A stretch of DNA of 64,000 nucleotides from Fibrobacter sp. UWB13 (lineage in GTDB: Bacteria > Fibrobacterota > Fibrobacteria > Fibrobacterales > Fibrobacteraceae). The stretch spans positions 1-64,000 of the forward strand of contig NZ_FXAX01000003.1 in assembly GCF_900177805.1 (NCBI RefSeq), read 5' to 3'. Shown here piece by piece: positions 43,393 to 52,206 of the stretch. The translations under genes and the position numbers were made by a program. Position 1 is the stretch's first letter. Each line of letters begins with the position of its first letter. The notes beneath the pieces are model-generated. The model was given only the letters and a program-made list of their open reading frames with translations, was not told the DNA's origin and did no database searches.

Positions 43393-45297
43393 TTACTTAC
43401 GTTCTTCAATCTTCTTGATGGGTTCGTCCATCATGCGTTCGGCAATGACTTCCGGAGTTTCTTCAGCCACGGCAGCGTTCGATTCTTCCGGCATCCACGG
43501 CTTGTCGAGGCTCTTTTCCCAAGAAACCGTCGGGGCGGCCACAGCCTCGTTCGAAGTGTCAATCACCGGGAGGCCCAAAAGTTCGCGGGCGCGGTTGAGG
43601 GCCGCATCAATGTTACCGAGAGCGTTTTCTTCGCCAAGCTGGGCAAGCACACCGGCACGGGTCAAAGCCACCACCGGCTGGGCATGCACGCCACTCAAGA
43701 GAAGCTGCGTACCTTCGCTCTTGCAACGCTTGAGCAAGTCTTCAATCATGTTGATACCGGCAGCGTCAATGCTAGAGACGCTACGCATGCGCAAAATCAA
43801 GATCTTCGGCTTTTCGGAAATGCGGTTCATCGTTTCCTTGAACTTGTCCACAGCACCAAAGAAGAGCGAACCGGCAAGTTCGTACACAAGCACACCCTTC
43901 GGTACCTGGCGGCCGAGAGTATTGCGGGCAGCTTCGTCATCGTCATCCTTCAAGGCAGAAGAAACCGCTTCGACTTCGGCCACATCGCTCATGCGCTTGA
44001 TGAAGAGCACGGCAGCAAGGAGCACGCCCACTTCGATAGCGACCGTAAGGTCAATAATCACCGTGAGGAAGAAGGCAACAAGCATCACCGTCACGTCGCT
44101 CTTCGGAGCCTTGAACATCTTGATCACGCTGCGATAACCGCACATATTGAAAGCAACCTGGAAAAGCACGGCAGCAAGGGCTGCCATCGGGATCATTTCG
44201 GCATACTTGCCAAGCACGAGCATAATGAGCAAAAGAACGACGGCGTGAACAAGGCCAGAAATCGGGCTCACGGCACCGTTACGGATGTTCGTTGCGGTAC
44301 GGGCAATAGCACCCGTTGCCGGGATACCGCCAAAAATCGGGCTCAAGATGTTAGCGACACCCTGACCGAAAAGTTCCGTGTTGGAGCGGTGCTTGGTACT
44401 CGTCATACCGTCAGCCACCACAGCAGAAAGGAGCGATTCGATAGCACCGAGCATAGCAATCGTAAGTGCCGGCTGGAACACCTTTTGCATCATTTCGAGG
44501 CTGATATTCGGGAGGTGCGGCACCGGGAATCCGCTTGGGATGTGATTCTTCATGCCAATCGTCACCACGCCGTGACCGTTCACCGGATCGTCCCAGCCAA
44601 GGACCTTTACCATCACCGTCGCCACAATAATCGCAATGAGGGAACCCGGAACCTTCGTGGTAATCTTCGGCCACAAAATGCAGACCGCGAGAGCGACAAC
44701 GCCCACAATCACAGAGTAGACGTTCATGGAACCGAAAGAAGAAACGTAAAGCTTGATTTTGCCCACGGCATCAGCCGGATCAGCGCCCGCAAACGTAAGT
44801 CCAAAGAAGTTCGGCACCTGACCAAGCGCAATGATAATAGCGATACCCGCCGTAAATCCGACCGTCACCGGATACGGGATGAACTTGATAATCGCGCCGA
44901 ACTTAGCAAGACCGAAAATGACGAGGAAGATACCGGCCAAGAGCGTTGCCGAAGCAAGGCCATCATAACCGTACTGGCTCACGATGCCGTAAACGATCAC
45001 GATGAATGCGCCCGTCGGGCCGCCAATCTGGAAGCGGGAACCGCCCAACAGCGAGATGATGAAGCCAGCGATAATGGCGGTGTAAAGGCCCTGTTCCGGA
45101 CCCACGCCAGAAGCGATAGCAAACGCAATCGCCAACGGGAGAGCCAAAATGCCGACGATCAAGCCCGACATCAAGTCGCTAGTGAAATCCTTGCGAGTGT
45201 AGCCGCGCTTGAAGCTACGAACGATTTCCGGGGTGATTGTCGAAACGACGCCTGTCAAATACTGCTTGACGGATTCCTTGGCGTGAATATCAGACAT
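43393..45297 (-). CDS. SulP family inorganic anion transporter with STAS domain
   Basis: A 634-residue SLC26/SulP transporter, expected to take up sulfate, bicarbonate or another anion, probably with Na+ or H+. The membrane domain (about residues 35-420) has the family start RKDFTSDLMSGLIVGILALPLAIAFAIASGV, GPTGAFIVIV and GIANIL-like GQGVANILSPIFGGIPATGAIARTATNIRNG. The cytoplasmic STAS domain (about 470-570) has ILRMRSVSSIDAAGINMIEDL. A charged C-terminal extension of about 50 residues follows. GGAGACC precedes the ATG. The bicarbonate (BicA-like) versus sulfate role cannot be settled. Confidence 0.9.
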   Translation of the reverse strand: MSDIHAKESVKQYLTGVVSTITPEIVRSFKRGYTRKDFTSDLMSGLIVGILALPLAIAFAIASGVGPEQGLYTAIIAGFIISLLGGSRFQIGGPTGAFIVIVYGIVSQYGYDGLASATLLAGIFLVIFGLAKFGAIIKFIPYPVTVGFTAGIAIIIALGQVPNFFGLTFAGADPADAVGKIKLYVSSFGSMNVYSVIVGVVALAVCILWPKITTKVPGSLIAIIVATVMVKVLGWDDPVNGHGVVTIGMKNHIPSGFPVPHLPNISLEMMQKVFQPALTIAMLGAIESLLSAVVADGMTSTKHRSNTELFGQGVANILSPIFGGIPATGAIARTATNIRNGAVSPISGLVHAVVLLLIMLVLGKYAEMIPMAALAAVLFQVAFNMCGYRSVIKMFKAPKSDVTVMLVAFFLTVIIDLTVAIEVGVLLAAVLFIKRMSDVAEVEAVSSALKDDDDEAARNTLGRQVPKGVLVYELAGSLFFGAVDKFKETMNRISEKPKILILRMRSVSSIDAAGINMIEDLLKRCKSEGTQLLLSGVHAQPVVALTRAGVLAQLGEENALGNIDAALNRARELLGLPVIDTSNEAVAAPTVSWEKSLDKPWMPEESNAAVAEETPEVIAERMMDEPIKKIEERK

Positions 45298-45430
45298 TGA
45301 AGGTCTCCATATTAAATTCGAGACCCAAATTTAGGAATTTACCCCAATTTCGTTAAGGGGGGTAAGATTTTTTTATAAAATATATTTTACAGCAGTCCTC
45401 GATTTTTTCCGTTTTCCCTCTTTTTCGATA

Positions 45431-45470
45431 AAAAAACATCCGAGGTCTTTGATTGACCTCGGATTATTTT
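45431..45470 (-). terminator. Terminator of the Rpn-type gene at 45507
   Basis: On the minus strand ATCCGAGGTC pairs with GACCTCGGAT, followed by GTTTTTTT. Confidence 0.75.
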
Positions 45471-45506
45471 TACTGTCATTGGCTTTTTTAATGCCTAGAG
45501 CATTAA

Positions 45507-46436
45507 TTACTTTTGATCGATTTCCGCTTTAATCGCTAAGACATCAGCTTCAGAAAGCTTTGAAACGCGTACGACCTTTTCTACAGAATCACCTTCAATA
45601 AGCAAATCTTTTGCCACTTCGCGAGCCTTTTGATTACGGCCTCGATCAAGGGCGGCCTTGTTGATTGCATATTCATCCCATTTGGCTTTCTGCGCTTCGT
45701 CAATCATTTTCTGTTCCTCTTTCGATAATTTAGCCAAAAACGCACTCGAAAACAAGAGCTCAAACGCCGTATTGGCATACAGCTTGGGCATCTGCGTCAT
45801 GTTTTTCATGTTCTTAAGCGCGTAAAGCCCCCTGTCTAGCGTTGTTTCAAGCTGGTCCAGAGGTTTGTTGAACTTCGGGAGTTCCACAAATGCGAATGAA
45901 AGAACTTCGCTAACGCTAGCCCCATTGATTTCACGGAGCTTGGCTCGGCGGATGTAGCGGTCATCGACAAATACGTTGAATTCCATAAAAACTACTGTAA
46001 CAACCGGCTTCAGCTCGTAATTGTACTTTTGTCCACGCTCGCCCTGCGCAATGACCGTCTGCGATGCGTAATAAATCGCTCGGTTGACAATGTTTTCTTG
46101 CATGAGGAGCTGCACTTCGATGATAAAGCGTCGTTGCGCCGAATCGATGCAGTACAAGTCAAAGACTGTTGTCCGGTTTTCGTTCGACCCGTCATTGAAT
46201 TCCTTGTCACGGGACTGTACATCCACAATTGGCGATGATATTTCTCCTTCAAGCACAGCATTCAAGAGCGCAATCAGACAAACCTTATTCTTGGTATCAG
46301 GATTGAAGGCTTTCTTGAAAGTCCTGTCCGTAAGAAGGTCAGCAAAGACACCTGCTCCTTTGTATTCCTCATAAGTTCTAGCCTCGCTAATAGTTTTACC
46401 CCAATGGGCTACAGCAATGTTATTATTGTTTTCCAT
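45507..46436 (-). CDS. PD-(D/E)XK nuclease family transposase-like protein, paralogue
   Basis: A 309-residue close paralogue of the protein at 36412: most of the first 270 residues align position by position, including DRTFKKAFNPDTKNKVC, the core FDLYCIDSAQRRFIIEVQ and RAIYYASQTVIAQGERGQKYNYEL. The N-terminal 20 residues and the C-terminal tail (KDLLIEGDSVEKVVRVSKLSEADVLAIKAEI) differ more. The upstream leader is also conserved, so the duplication included regulatory DNA. Role as for the paralogue: probable nuclease involved in recombination or genome conflict, unproven. Confidence 0.88.
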   Translation of the reverse strand: MENNNNIAVAHWGKTISEARTYEEYKGAGVFADLLTDRTFKKAFNPDTKNKVCLIALLNAVLEGEISSPIVDVQSRDKEFNDGSNENRTTVFDLYCIDSAQRRFIIEVQLLMQENIVNRAIYYASQTVIAQGERGQKYNYELKPVVTVVFMEFNVFVDDRYIRRAKLREINGASVSEVLSFAFVELPKFNKPLDQLETTLDRGLYALKNMKNMTQMPKLYANTAFELLFSSAFLAKLSKEEQKMIDEAQKAKWDEYAINKAALDRGRNQKAREVAKDLLIEGDSVEKVVRVSKLSEADVLAIKAEIDQK

Positions 46437-46497
46437 ATTTTTCCGTTGTTAAATTCCCGATAATGTCGGGGCATAGACGAAAAATTGCTCCCCGTCC

Positions 46498-46516
46498 TTT
46501 ATATTAACACGCTTTT
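46498..46516 (-). promoter_or_regulatory. Shared upstream box of Rpn-type genes, copy C
   Basis: AAAAGCGTGTTAATATAAA on the minus strand, 62 bases before the start, followed by GGACGGGGAGC and the hairpin CCCGACATTATCGGG. Confidence 0.5.
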
Positions 46517-46629
46517 GACGCCCGTTTGGCCCACATTTTTTGTGTAAAATTTTCGCAATTTATTATAATTTACCCAAAACACAAATTGAACATTTTGAAC
46601 TTTATCTCAATTAAAAATACATTATATGT

Positions 46630-47268
46630 ATGAAAAAAATTTCCTTTATACTCATTCTTATTGCTTTGGGCGAAGCTATGGCTCAGTCCTGCAAAATCAG
46701 CAGCACTCCCAAAGGAATGCAGATTCAGAATGAATTGCCTACCGAAAACACAGACATGCCCTCATTCCCTAATTTGGGCAACACCGTAGATATTTCAGGC
46801 ATTGTCGCTGAAACGAATATTGACCTCAGTACGGATCCAATTTGCATGAAAGCAATTCCCGGTTGCAACGTTACCGTAAAAAACTCTCAAAGTGAATCCG
46901 CAAAAACAAGTCGCGGAGCTCGAGCAGTACTACACAATTTTAAAATTCATTCCGAAAAAGAAACCCTTATGTCAAAGGTCGCAGACTCAACATGGATTCT
47001 CTACCCAAGCGATCTTGAGTTAAATATCGGTGATACGCTTTACGTCAAAAACTACTCTGCATTATATTACAACGTATGGGACGAAAATACACATTGCGAT
47101 TACGTACCCAAGCTTTCTGCAGTAGGCGAATACACCGTTATTCAGGGGAATCAGACGCAAACAATTCACCGATTGCGCACCGCAAAAGATTCAAAGTCAA
47201 AGACGTTCAATCGAGACGCTAGCGGGCGATTTTCGACAAACAGCAATTGTCATATAATCAAATATTAA
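46630..47268 (+). CDS. Secreted protein of unknown function
   Basis: A 212-residue protein with a signal peptide ending near EAMAQ. The mature part has pairs of Cys (SCKIS, ICMKAIPGC, HCDY, NCHI) that may form disulfides, and a beta-rich region containing DTLYVKNYSALYYNVWDENTH. The C-terminal DASGRF...HIIKY is reminiscent of the end of the secreted protein at 41864. No family is recognised. No ribosome binding site is evident before the ATG. Confidence 0.6.
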   Translation: MKKISFILILIALGEAMAQSCKISSTPKGMQIQNELPTENTDMPSFPNLGNTVDISGIVAETNIDLSTDPICMKAIPGCNVTVKNSQSESAKTSRGARAVLHNFKIHSEKETLMSKVADSTWILYPSDLELNIGDTLYVKNYSALYYNVWDENTHCDYVPKLSAVGEYTVIQGNQTQTIHRLRTAKDSKSKTFNRDASGRFSTNSNCHIIKY

Positions 47269-47336
47269 TGGATACGCCCGCCTTCGCGCGGACATATCCC
47301 TTTAAAGTTCAAAGCTCTAATTTCAGCTTGTTTTTA

Positions 47337-47678
47337 CTACAGCAAGCCCTTCTTTGCAGAGCGCATCAGGTTCTTGACTTGCTTTTTGTCCATCGCAGGC
47401 ACGTTTGCGTCCTCGAAGCGCTTGGAGCGCGGAGCACAATCTTCGCAGAGGTGCTTGACCACGGTCCCAAAACTTGCGGCTCCGTCGGACATGGACATTT
47501 CACGGGTGCGGTAAGAGCGCAGCAAGGCTTCCTTGTGGCACTTGTCGCAGATGCCCATCTTGGGGGCGGCAGGTTCGCGGGGAGAATTGCGCTTCTGCTT
47601 GTCCTTTTCGGAATCAATGGAGAAAGCACGGCTCATAGCCGCATTTTTACTAGCAAAACGATTGTCAAAAAGACCCAT
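47337..47678 (-). CDS. Zinc-ribbon-like protein of unknown function
   Basis: A 113-residue soluble protein with two Cys pairs, CDKC and CEDC, about 35 residues apart, likely a zinc ribbon. The N-terminal 40 residues are basic and disordered. AAGGAGAT precedes the ATG by seven bases. It is the last of three closely packed minus-strand genes (TusA-like, SGNH-like, this one), with two bases to the upstream stop. Its partner is unknown; the pattern fits a nucleic-acid or sulfur-related accessory protein but nothing more specific. Confidence 0.65.
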   Translation of the reverse strand: MGLFDNRFASKNAAMSRAFSIDSEKDKQKRNSPREPAAPKMGICDKCHKEALLRSYRTREMSMSDGAASFGTVVKHLCEDCAPRSKRFEDANVPAMDKKQVKNLMRSAKKGLL

Positions 47679-47680
47679 AA

Positions 47681-48271
47681 TTACATCTCCTTTAAATCTT
47701 CTACAAGTTTATCCTGCAAATATAGCGCTAAAAGCATGCAGCAAAGCGACGTGGCTGAGCCGTCTTCCATAAAGAGGGAGCGCCCGAATTTGCCGCGTTC
47801 CATCTGTTTTTCCTTGAACGTCTCGGCAAATTCAGCAAAATCGAGGAGTGTTACGCGCGGGGCATTCGCCGCACAGACTTCGCGAATCATAGTATTTAAA
47901 TATTCCACCTCGCTTACCGCAATCGGGAACATTTCCGGGGGAATCGTAAGCAAAAAAAGTCGCGACTGCGTCTTGTTCACGAGTTCGTTCACGAGCGTTT
48001 CGTAAAGCGAGGCTATTGAGGCGCCATCGGTACCACCGTGGTTCAGTTCACGCAACCCAAGCCCCATGATAATGCGGCCGGCATTTTTACCAATGACATC
48101 GGAAGAAAGACGCGCTTTGATTTGCGATAACGAGACCGCAACAGGCACATTTACGGAAAACTGTATAGGTCGGCTAGGTTCCCGGCACAGCACGGCTTCC
48201 ACAAAACGGTTTGCTGCTTCGCCCTTTGGCCCAAATAATTCATCGCCTATAACTAATACTCTGTTTTCCAC
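47681..48271 (-). CDS. SGNH-hydrolase-like protein, probably degenerate
   Basis: A 196-residue protein starting with GTG. RVLVIGDELFG resembles the GDS block I of SGNH/GDSL hydrolases, but the nucleophile Ser is Glu. IIMGLGLRELNHGG resembles block III (G-x-N-D) with Leu-Arg in place of Asn-Asp, and no D-x-x-H is visible at the C-terminus. So the fold may be SGNH with catalysis lost. It sits in an operon 9 bases after the TusA-like gene and 2 bases before the zinc-ribbon gene. Function unknown; a binding or regulatory role is possible. Confidence 0.5.
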   Translation of the reverse strand: MENRVLVIGDELFGPKGEAANRFVEAVLCREPSRPIQFSVNVPVAVSLSQIKARLSSDVIGKNAGRIIMGLGLRELNHGGTDGASIASLYETLVNELVNKTQSRLFLLTIPPEMFPIAVSEVEYLNTMIREVCAANAPRVTLLDFAEFAETFKEKQMERGKFGRSLFMEDGSATSLCCMLLALYLQDKLVEDLKEM

Positions 48272-48280
48272 ATAAACAAT

Positions 48281-48829
48281 CTATACTTTAGAATCCGATT
48301 TGACCACAGAGATTTCCCAATAATTGCCTTTTTTTTCGCGTGAAAGCACTTTATGGCCGTCGGCAATGAGCGATCCGGGCACATTTTCGATCGGGGAACC
48401 CTCATCGAGCCAGATTTTGAGCGTTCGGCCTGCCGGATAACCGGACATGACGATTCGCGAACGGACAGAATTGAGGGGGCATTTTACGCCACGGAGGTCC
48501 AAAAGGGAGGGAATTTCGCCCTGGAGGGCGGCTGGCAACGGCAAAATTTTCACTTTTTCGCAGAAATCGGCGATTTCGTCGGTGTATTTTTCGGGATTTT
48601 CAGCCCATTCCCCCACCGGAAACTCCGAAAGTCCGCAACATACTATTTTAGATAGAGCCTCTTCGGGGGTAAGGAGTGCCGATGTTCCGCGACGGATCCA
48701 TTCCACACACGCATACATTAACAATTTACGTAAAGATTCTGTAAAACCTGCGGTTTCGCGGTTCGCATCTATCCAGCGAGCGATTGGAGATGTTAAATTT
48801 TTCTTGCGTTCATCTGCCATTTTTTGCAT
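48281..48829 (-). CDS. Protein with C-terminal TusA-like sulfur-carrier domain
   Basis: A 182-residue cytoplasmic protein. Residues about 110-180 form a TusA/SirA-like domain: SLLDLRGVKCPLNSVRSRI, with the persulfide-carrying Cys in the conserved C-P position, then LKIWLDEGSPIENVPGSLIADGH. The first 105 residues are helical and contain two Cys in IVCCGLSEF; they match no family I recognise. In other bacteria fused TusA-like domains follow sulfite reductase genes; here no such gene is near. First gene of a three-gene operon. Start at 48829 (GGCGA upstream) or 48820. Probably handles sulfur transfer. Confidence 0.7.
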   Translation of the reverse strand: MQKMADERKKNLTSPIARWIDANRETAGFTESLRKLLMYACVEWIRRGTSALLTPEEALSKIVCCGLSEFPVGEWAENPEKYTDEIADFCEKVKILPLPAALQGEIPSLLDLRGVKCPLNSVRSRIVMSGYPAGRTLKIWLDEGSPIENVPGSLIADGHKVLSREKKGNYWEISVVKSDSKV

Positions 48830-48983
48830 ATTTCGCCATTGTAAAAAAGTCTAATCATACCTATGTAAAAATACACTTTCCAAAGCAAAAAATGGGCCAA
48901 AATTCCTGAAAAATGTAGCAAAGGTCACATTGCGTTTCTATATTTGGCCCCAAGCATTCAATAAATGCAAAGGTTACAGTAGA

Positions 48984-50537
48984 ATGAGTACTATACTACT
49001 ATACGCAATGTTCGTCGTCTACGTTATCGCAGGCGTGGGATTGGTGATTTACGGGTTCAGTTGCTACTATAGCATCTACCTGTTCCTCAAGAACAGCCGC
49101 AAGACGCGACTTTCAGACCGCAAAGCGATCTTGAAGTACTACCGTGAACATTCGCTCGCAGACCTCCCGCAGGTCACGACCCAGCTCCCGGTTTTTAACG
49201 AAGCCAACTGCGTTGAACGTCTCCTCGAAGCCGTCTGCGCCATCGACTACCCCAAGGACAAGCACGAAATCCAGGTCTTGGACGACTCCACGGACGAGTG
49301 CTACGAAGTTACCAAGAAGAAAGTTGCTGAACTCGCCGCCCGCGGTTATGACATCAAGCTCATCCACCGCACGAACCGCAAGGACTTCAAGGCTGGCGCT
49401 CTCAAGGAAGGCATGGCAGTCGCAAAGGGTGAATTCCTCGCCATCTTCGATGCCGACTTCGTTCCTGAAAAAGACTTCCTCCTGAAGACCGTTCCGTACT
49501 TGGTCATGGATCCGCAGGTCGGCCTTGTCCAAGGTCGCTGGGGTCACTTGAACCGCACCGAATCCGGTCTTACGCTCGCCCAGTCTATCGGTATCGACGG
49601 CCACTTCGTGGTGGAACAGTCCGCACGTAGCTGGGGCAAACTCTTTATGAACTTCAACGGTACCGCCGGTGTCTGGCGCAAGGACGCTATTTACGGTGGT
49701 GGCGGCTGGGAAGGCGATACGCTGACCGAAGACATGGACCTTTCTTACCGTTCCCAGCTTGCTGGTTGGAAGATGAAGTTTGTGTTCGACGTGATTGTTC
49801 CGGCTGAACTCCCGAACGACATCAACGCTTTCAAGGCTCAGCAGTTCCGTTGGGCAAAGGGTTCCATCCAGACCGCTATCAAGATTTTGCCGAAGGTTTT
49901 GCGCTCCAAGGTTCCGCTCCGCGTGAAGATTGGCGCCATCCTCCACACGACGCACTACTCGATCCACCCCTGCATGTTGTTCACAGCACTCTGCGCTTGG
50001 CCGTTGCTCGCGTTCTTTGAACCGGTCGGACACCTCCCCACTTGGGCATACACGGTTGGTTTCGCATTCATCTTCCTCGCCGCAATCGCGCCTTCTGTTC
50101 TTTACTTTGTCGCCCAGCGTTGCTCCGGCTACACCGGTTGGAAGATCCGCTTGCTCTCGCTCCCCATCTTGATGGCCCTCGGCGTTGGCATCGCAGTCAG
50201 CAACTCCCGCGCAGTGTTCGCCGCAGTTCTCGGTACAAAGGGCAGCTTCGTTCGTACCCCGAAGAACGGTGGCGCCAAGAAGAAGGCCAAGAGCCATTAC
50301 GCACAAAAGTTCCCGTGGATGGCACTTATCGAACTCCTCGTCGGCGTCTACTGCATTTTCGGTTTGCTCGAATACATCAACGCCAGCAAGTACATCATCG
50401 GACCGTTCCTTGCCCTTTATGCAATCGGATTCCTCTCGGTGAGCGTGCTTAGCTTTATGCATTACATCAGCAACATTTTCGAAGTTCGCAAGGCCATTAA
50501 GTGCTCCGAATGCGTCGAAGAACAGGCAACGAACTAA
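48984..50537 (+). CDS. Cellulose-synthase-like family 2 glycosyltransferase
   Basis: A 517-residue inner-membrane processive-type GT2. An N-terminal helix (TILLYAMFVVYVIAGVGLVIYGF) is followed by the catalytic domain with TQLPVFNE, DDSTDE, IFDADFVP, TEDMDLSYR and QQFRWAKGS (the Q-x-x-R-W motif), then four or five C-terminal helices with a basic loop (about residues 415-435). No PilZ domain is present. Resembles cellulose synthase-like enzymes of Bacteroidota and CslA-type mannan synthases. The chosen ATG is at 48984 because the frame before it lacks membrane or coding character. It is monocistronic with a strong terminator; the product could be an exopolysaccharide or glycolipid. Confidence 0.85.
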   Translation: MSTILLYAMFVVYVIAGVGLVIYGFSCYYSIYLFLKNSRKTRLSDRKAILKYYREHSLADLPQVTTQLPVFNEANCVERLLEAVCAIDYPKDKHEIQVLDDSTDECYEVTKKKVAELAARGYDIKLIHRTNRKDFKAGALKEGMAVAKGEFLAIFDADFVPEKDFLLKTVPYLVMDPQVGLVQGRWGHLNRTESGLTLAQSIGIDGHFVVEQSARSWGKLFMNFNGTAGVWRKDAIYGGGGWEGDTLTEDMDLSYRSQLAGWKMKFVFDVIVPAELPNDINAFKAQQFRWAKGSIQTAIKILPKVLRSKVPLRVKIGAILHTTHYSIHPCMLFTALCAWPLLAFFEPVGHLPTWAYTVGFAFIFLAAIAPSVLYFVAQRCSGYTGWKIRLLSLPILMALGVGIAVSNSRAVFAAVLGTKGSFVRTPKNGGAKKKAKSHYAQKFPWMALIELLVGVYCIFGLLEYINASKYIIGPFLALYAIGFLSVSVLSFMHYISNIFEVRKAIKCSECVEEQATN

Positions 50538-50604
50538 ACTATAGTTTACGCAAGATGCGACGGGAAGTCGCAGACAGCAAGACTAGATGTTAAGGTGATT
50601 CAAG

Positions 50605-50631
50605 AGGCCCCGCAAGCGCGGGGCTTTTTTC
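50605..50631 (+). terminator. Terminator of the glycosyltransferase gene
   Basis: GCCCCGC and GCGGGGC pair with a four-base loop, followed by TTTTTT. Confidence 0.8.
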
Positions 50632-50667
50632 GTTGCTTTAGTTGTTGGTCATTAGTCACTGTTATTT

Positions 50668-50946
50668 CTAGAATCGCGCGCGAATGGCACCACGGAATGC
50701 TCGAGATTCGTCCGAGGGGGTATCGCAAGGCGGGAGGCCACGCACAAAGCGGGTGCGGCAACGGAGTTCTTGAGCTTTCCCGGTCGCAAAGTGGACATAG
50801 TTGTCCGAAATTGCAACAACGCCATGATGGAACATCGAATAGACGTTCAACGAGACGGTTGTAAGGATCGCGGCCACAGTCATGGCGATAAGCATTTCCA
50901 AGAGAGTAAAGCCGTGACGAGAAGTTTTAGGCTCAGCTAGATTCAT
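50668..50946 (-). CDS. Type IV pilin-like / type II secretion pseudopilin
   Basis: A 92-residue prepilin when started at the ATG at 50946. TSRHGFTLLEMLIAMTVAAILTTVSLNVYSMF is a classical prepilin signal: Gly, Phe, Thr-Leu-Leu-Glu with the +5 Glu, and a hydrophobic helix. The rest is unusually short with two Cys. It is the last gene of the five-gene secretin/pseudopilin operon. Frame extension upstream lacks pilin character. Likely a minor pseudopilin. Confidence 0.75.
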   Translation of the reverse strand: MNLAEPKTSRHGFTLLEMLIAMTVAAILTTVSLNVYSMFHHGVVAISDNYVHFATGKAQELRCRTRFVRGLPPCDTPSDESRAFRGAIRARF

Positions 50947-50971
50947 TCGCAAAGAAAAACGCCTCCGATTC

Positions 50972-51274
50972 TCATCGACAACGCACGAGGCGTTTGAGAG
51001 AATAATGTTCACTCGCAACAACAGCCCACGCCAAATGCGGACTGCCAGGAACACGAGTGAGGCGGACCGACAGAGAGTCCGCGCAATCCGGACGCGCCGC
51101 AACCAACGATTCCATTGTTTCTAGCACATCATAGAACTCATCCAAGCGCATCCGCTCGTCAGCCACTTCGCGATTGAAGAAGTTCCAACCGCCAAGGAGC
51201 GCCGTTGTTCCAACAAGAAAAACGGCCAACGCCACGCAAACTTCGGGCAAAGTAAAGCCATGACGAGAGTGCAT
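50972..51274 (-). CDS. Type IV pilin-like pseudopilin
   Basis: A 100-residue prepilin, starting at the ATG at 51274 that overlaps the upstream stop by 3 bases. The signal is SRHGFTLPEVCVALAVFLVGTTALLGGWNFF, with Gly before Phe and the +5 Glu. Two Cys lie in the C-terminal part (PDCADS and RLVRCR). Resembles GspI/GspJ-type minor pseudopilins. It ends 25 bases before the next pilin-like gene. Confidence 0.78.
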   Translation of the reverse strand: MHSRHGFTLPEVCVALAVFLVGTTALLGGWNFFNREVADERMRLDEFYDVLETMESLVAARPDCADSLSVRLTRVPGSPHLAWAVVASEHYSLKRLVRCR

Positions 51275-52206
51275 CACAAGCGCCTCCGGGAAAATACGAG
51301 ATTGCGAGAGTCCATACAAAATGGCAAAAGCGCCTGAGTTGAATCGAGAAGCTTTGCCGAAGAATCTCGCTCAACAGTTCCGGACGGAGCCACCGCCAAG
51401 CCCTCGAATGCAGACTTTTCAAGGAGCGACAATCGATTATTGCGGTAACCTACCGCAAGCGCCACACTCGGAAATTTCATTTGTGCACGGTCAGAAATTT
51501 CAACATTCTGTTTTGAGAGGAGCGCCCCCGCAAGCGAAACATTCCCTGAAACAGTCACGCCAGCAATCCCAAAGATTTCAGCAAAGTCAGCGGCTACATT
51601 TCCTTGAACGCTCACAGAACCGGTTGCATAAATTCGAAGTGTATCAAAGTGAACATTCCCGCGAATCTTGACATCGCCCTCGACATTTGCCATAAAAGAA
51701 CGAACTGAAAAATCACCGAGGTCGAGCGTCAAATCGCCAGCGCTCACGTTTATCGCCATCGAGCGTTCCGCAGAAAGCCCATCCGAAGAATCCAGCTTAA
51801 AAAAGCGACGATTCCCCGACAAGTTTTTCAAGCCATCCGAATGCAAAATGCGTTCATGCAAATTCTGCTCCAGCACCACGGCGCAACGCACCCATTCCGA
51901 AGTCGAGAATCGCCCGTATTCACTCCCCAGCATGAACTGGAATTTATCGCGAACACTCCATTCGGTCCATGGCCCAAGAATCCGAGATCCGACAATCGGA
52001 AGCTCCGCAAAATAGCCGTCCGGAAAGCCATTCAGTTTCGCGAGCACCGCAGATTCCGCGAAATACATTTCCTGAGTTTCTTTTGCAACAAGCGATACGC
52101 TTCGGCGAAGCGCCCCCGGCATGCGAAGCATGGCTGTCACGAGAATAGAAAGCACAAGCAGCAGTCCCAACACAAGCGGAAGAACGTTACCGCGTTTTGA
52201 CCGCAT
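51274..52206 (-). CDS. PilX/GspK-like pilus assembly protein with beta-helical repeats
   Basis: A 310-residue protein beginning at the ATG at 52206 (an upstream in-frame ATG at 52227 is less likely). Start KRGNVLPLVLGLLLVLSILVTAML is a PilX-type membrane anchor following a basic N-terminus. Residues about 170-265 carry alternating strands (GDVKIRGNVHF, GSVSVQGNVAAD, GVTVSGNVSLAG) that read like a small beta-helix or bactofilin-type polymerising motif. Fits the T2SS/T4P minor-pilin slot between the PilM/PilP-like protein and the pseudopilins. Overlaps the previous gene by 20 bases. Confidence 0.68.
   Translation of the reverse strand: MRSKRGNVLPLVLGLLLVLSILVTAMLRMPGALRRSVSLVAKETQEMYFAESAVLAKLNGFPDGYFAELPIVGSRILGPWTEWSVRDKFQFMLGSEYGRFSTSEWVRCAVVLEQNLHERILHSDGLKNLSGNRRFFKLDSSDGLSAERSMAINVSAGDLTLDLGDFSVRSFMANVEGDVKIRGNVHFDTLRIYATGSVSVQGNVAADFAEIFGIAGVTVSGNVSLAGALLSKQNVEISDRAQMKFPSVALAVGYRNNRLSLLEKSAFEGLAVAPSGTVERDSSAKLLDSTQALLPFCMDSRNLVFSRRRL

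Noticed and set aside
36412-46436. Insertion-sequence ends around the Rpn-type genes
   Set aside because: No terminal inverted repeats or target duplications could be seen at either full-length copy; only the upstream box is shared.
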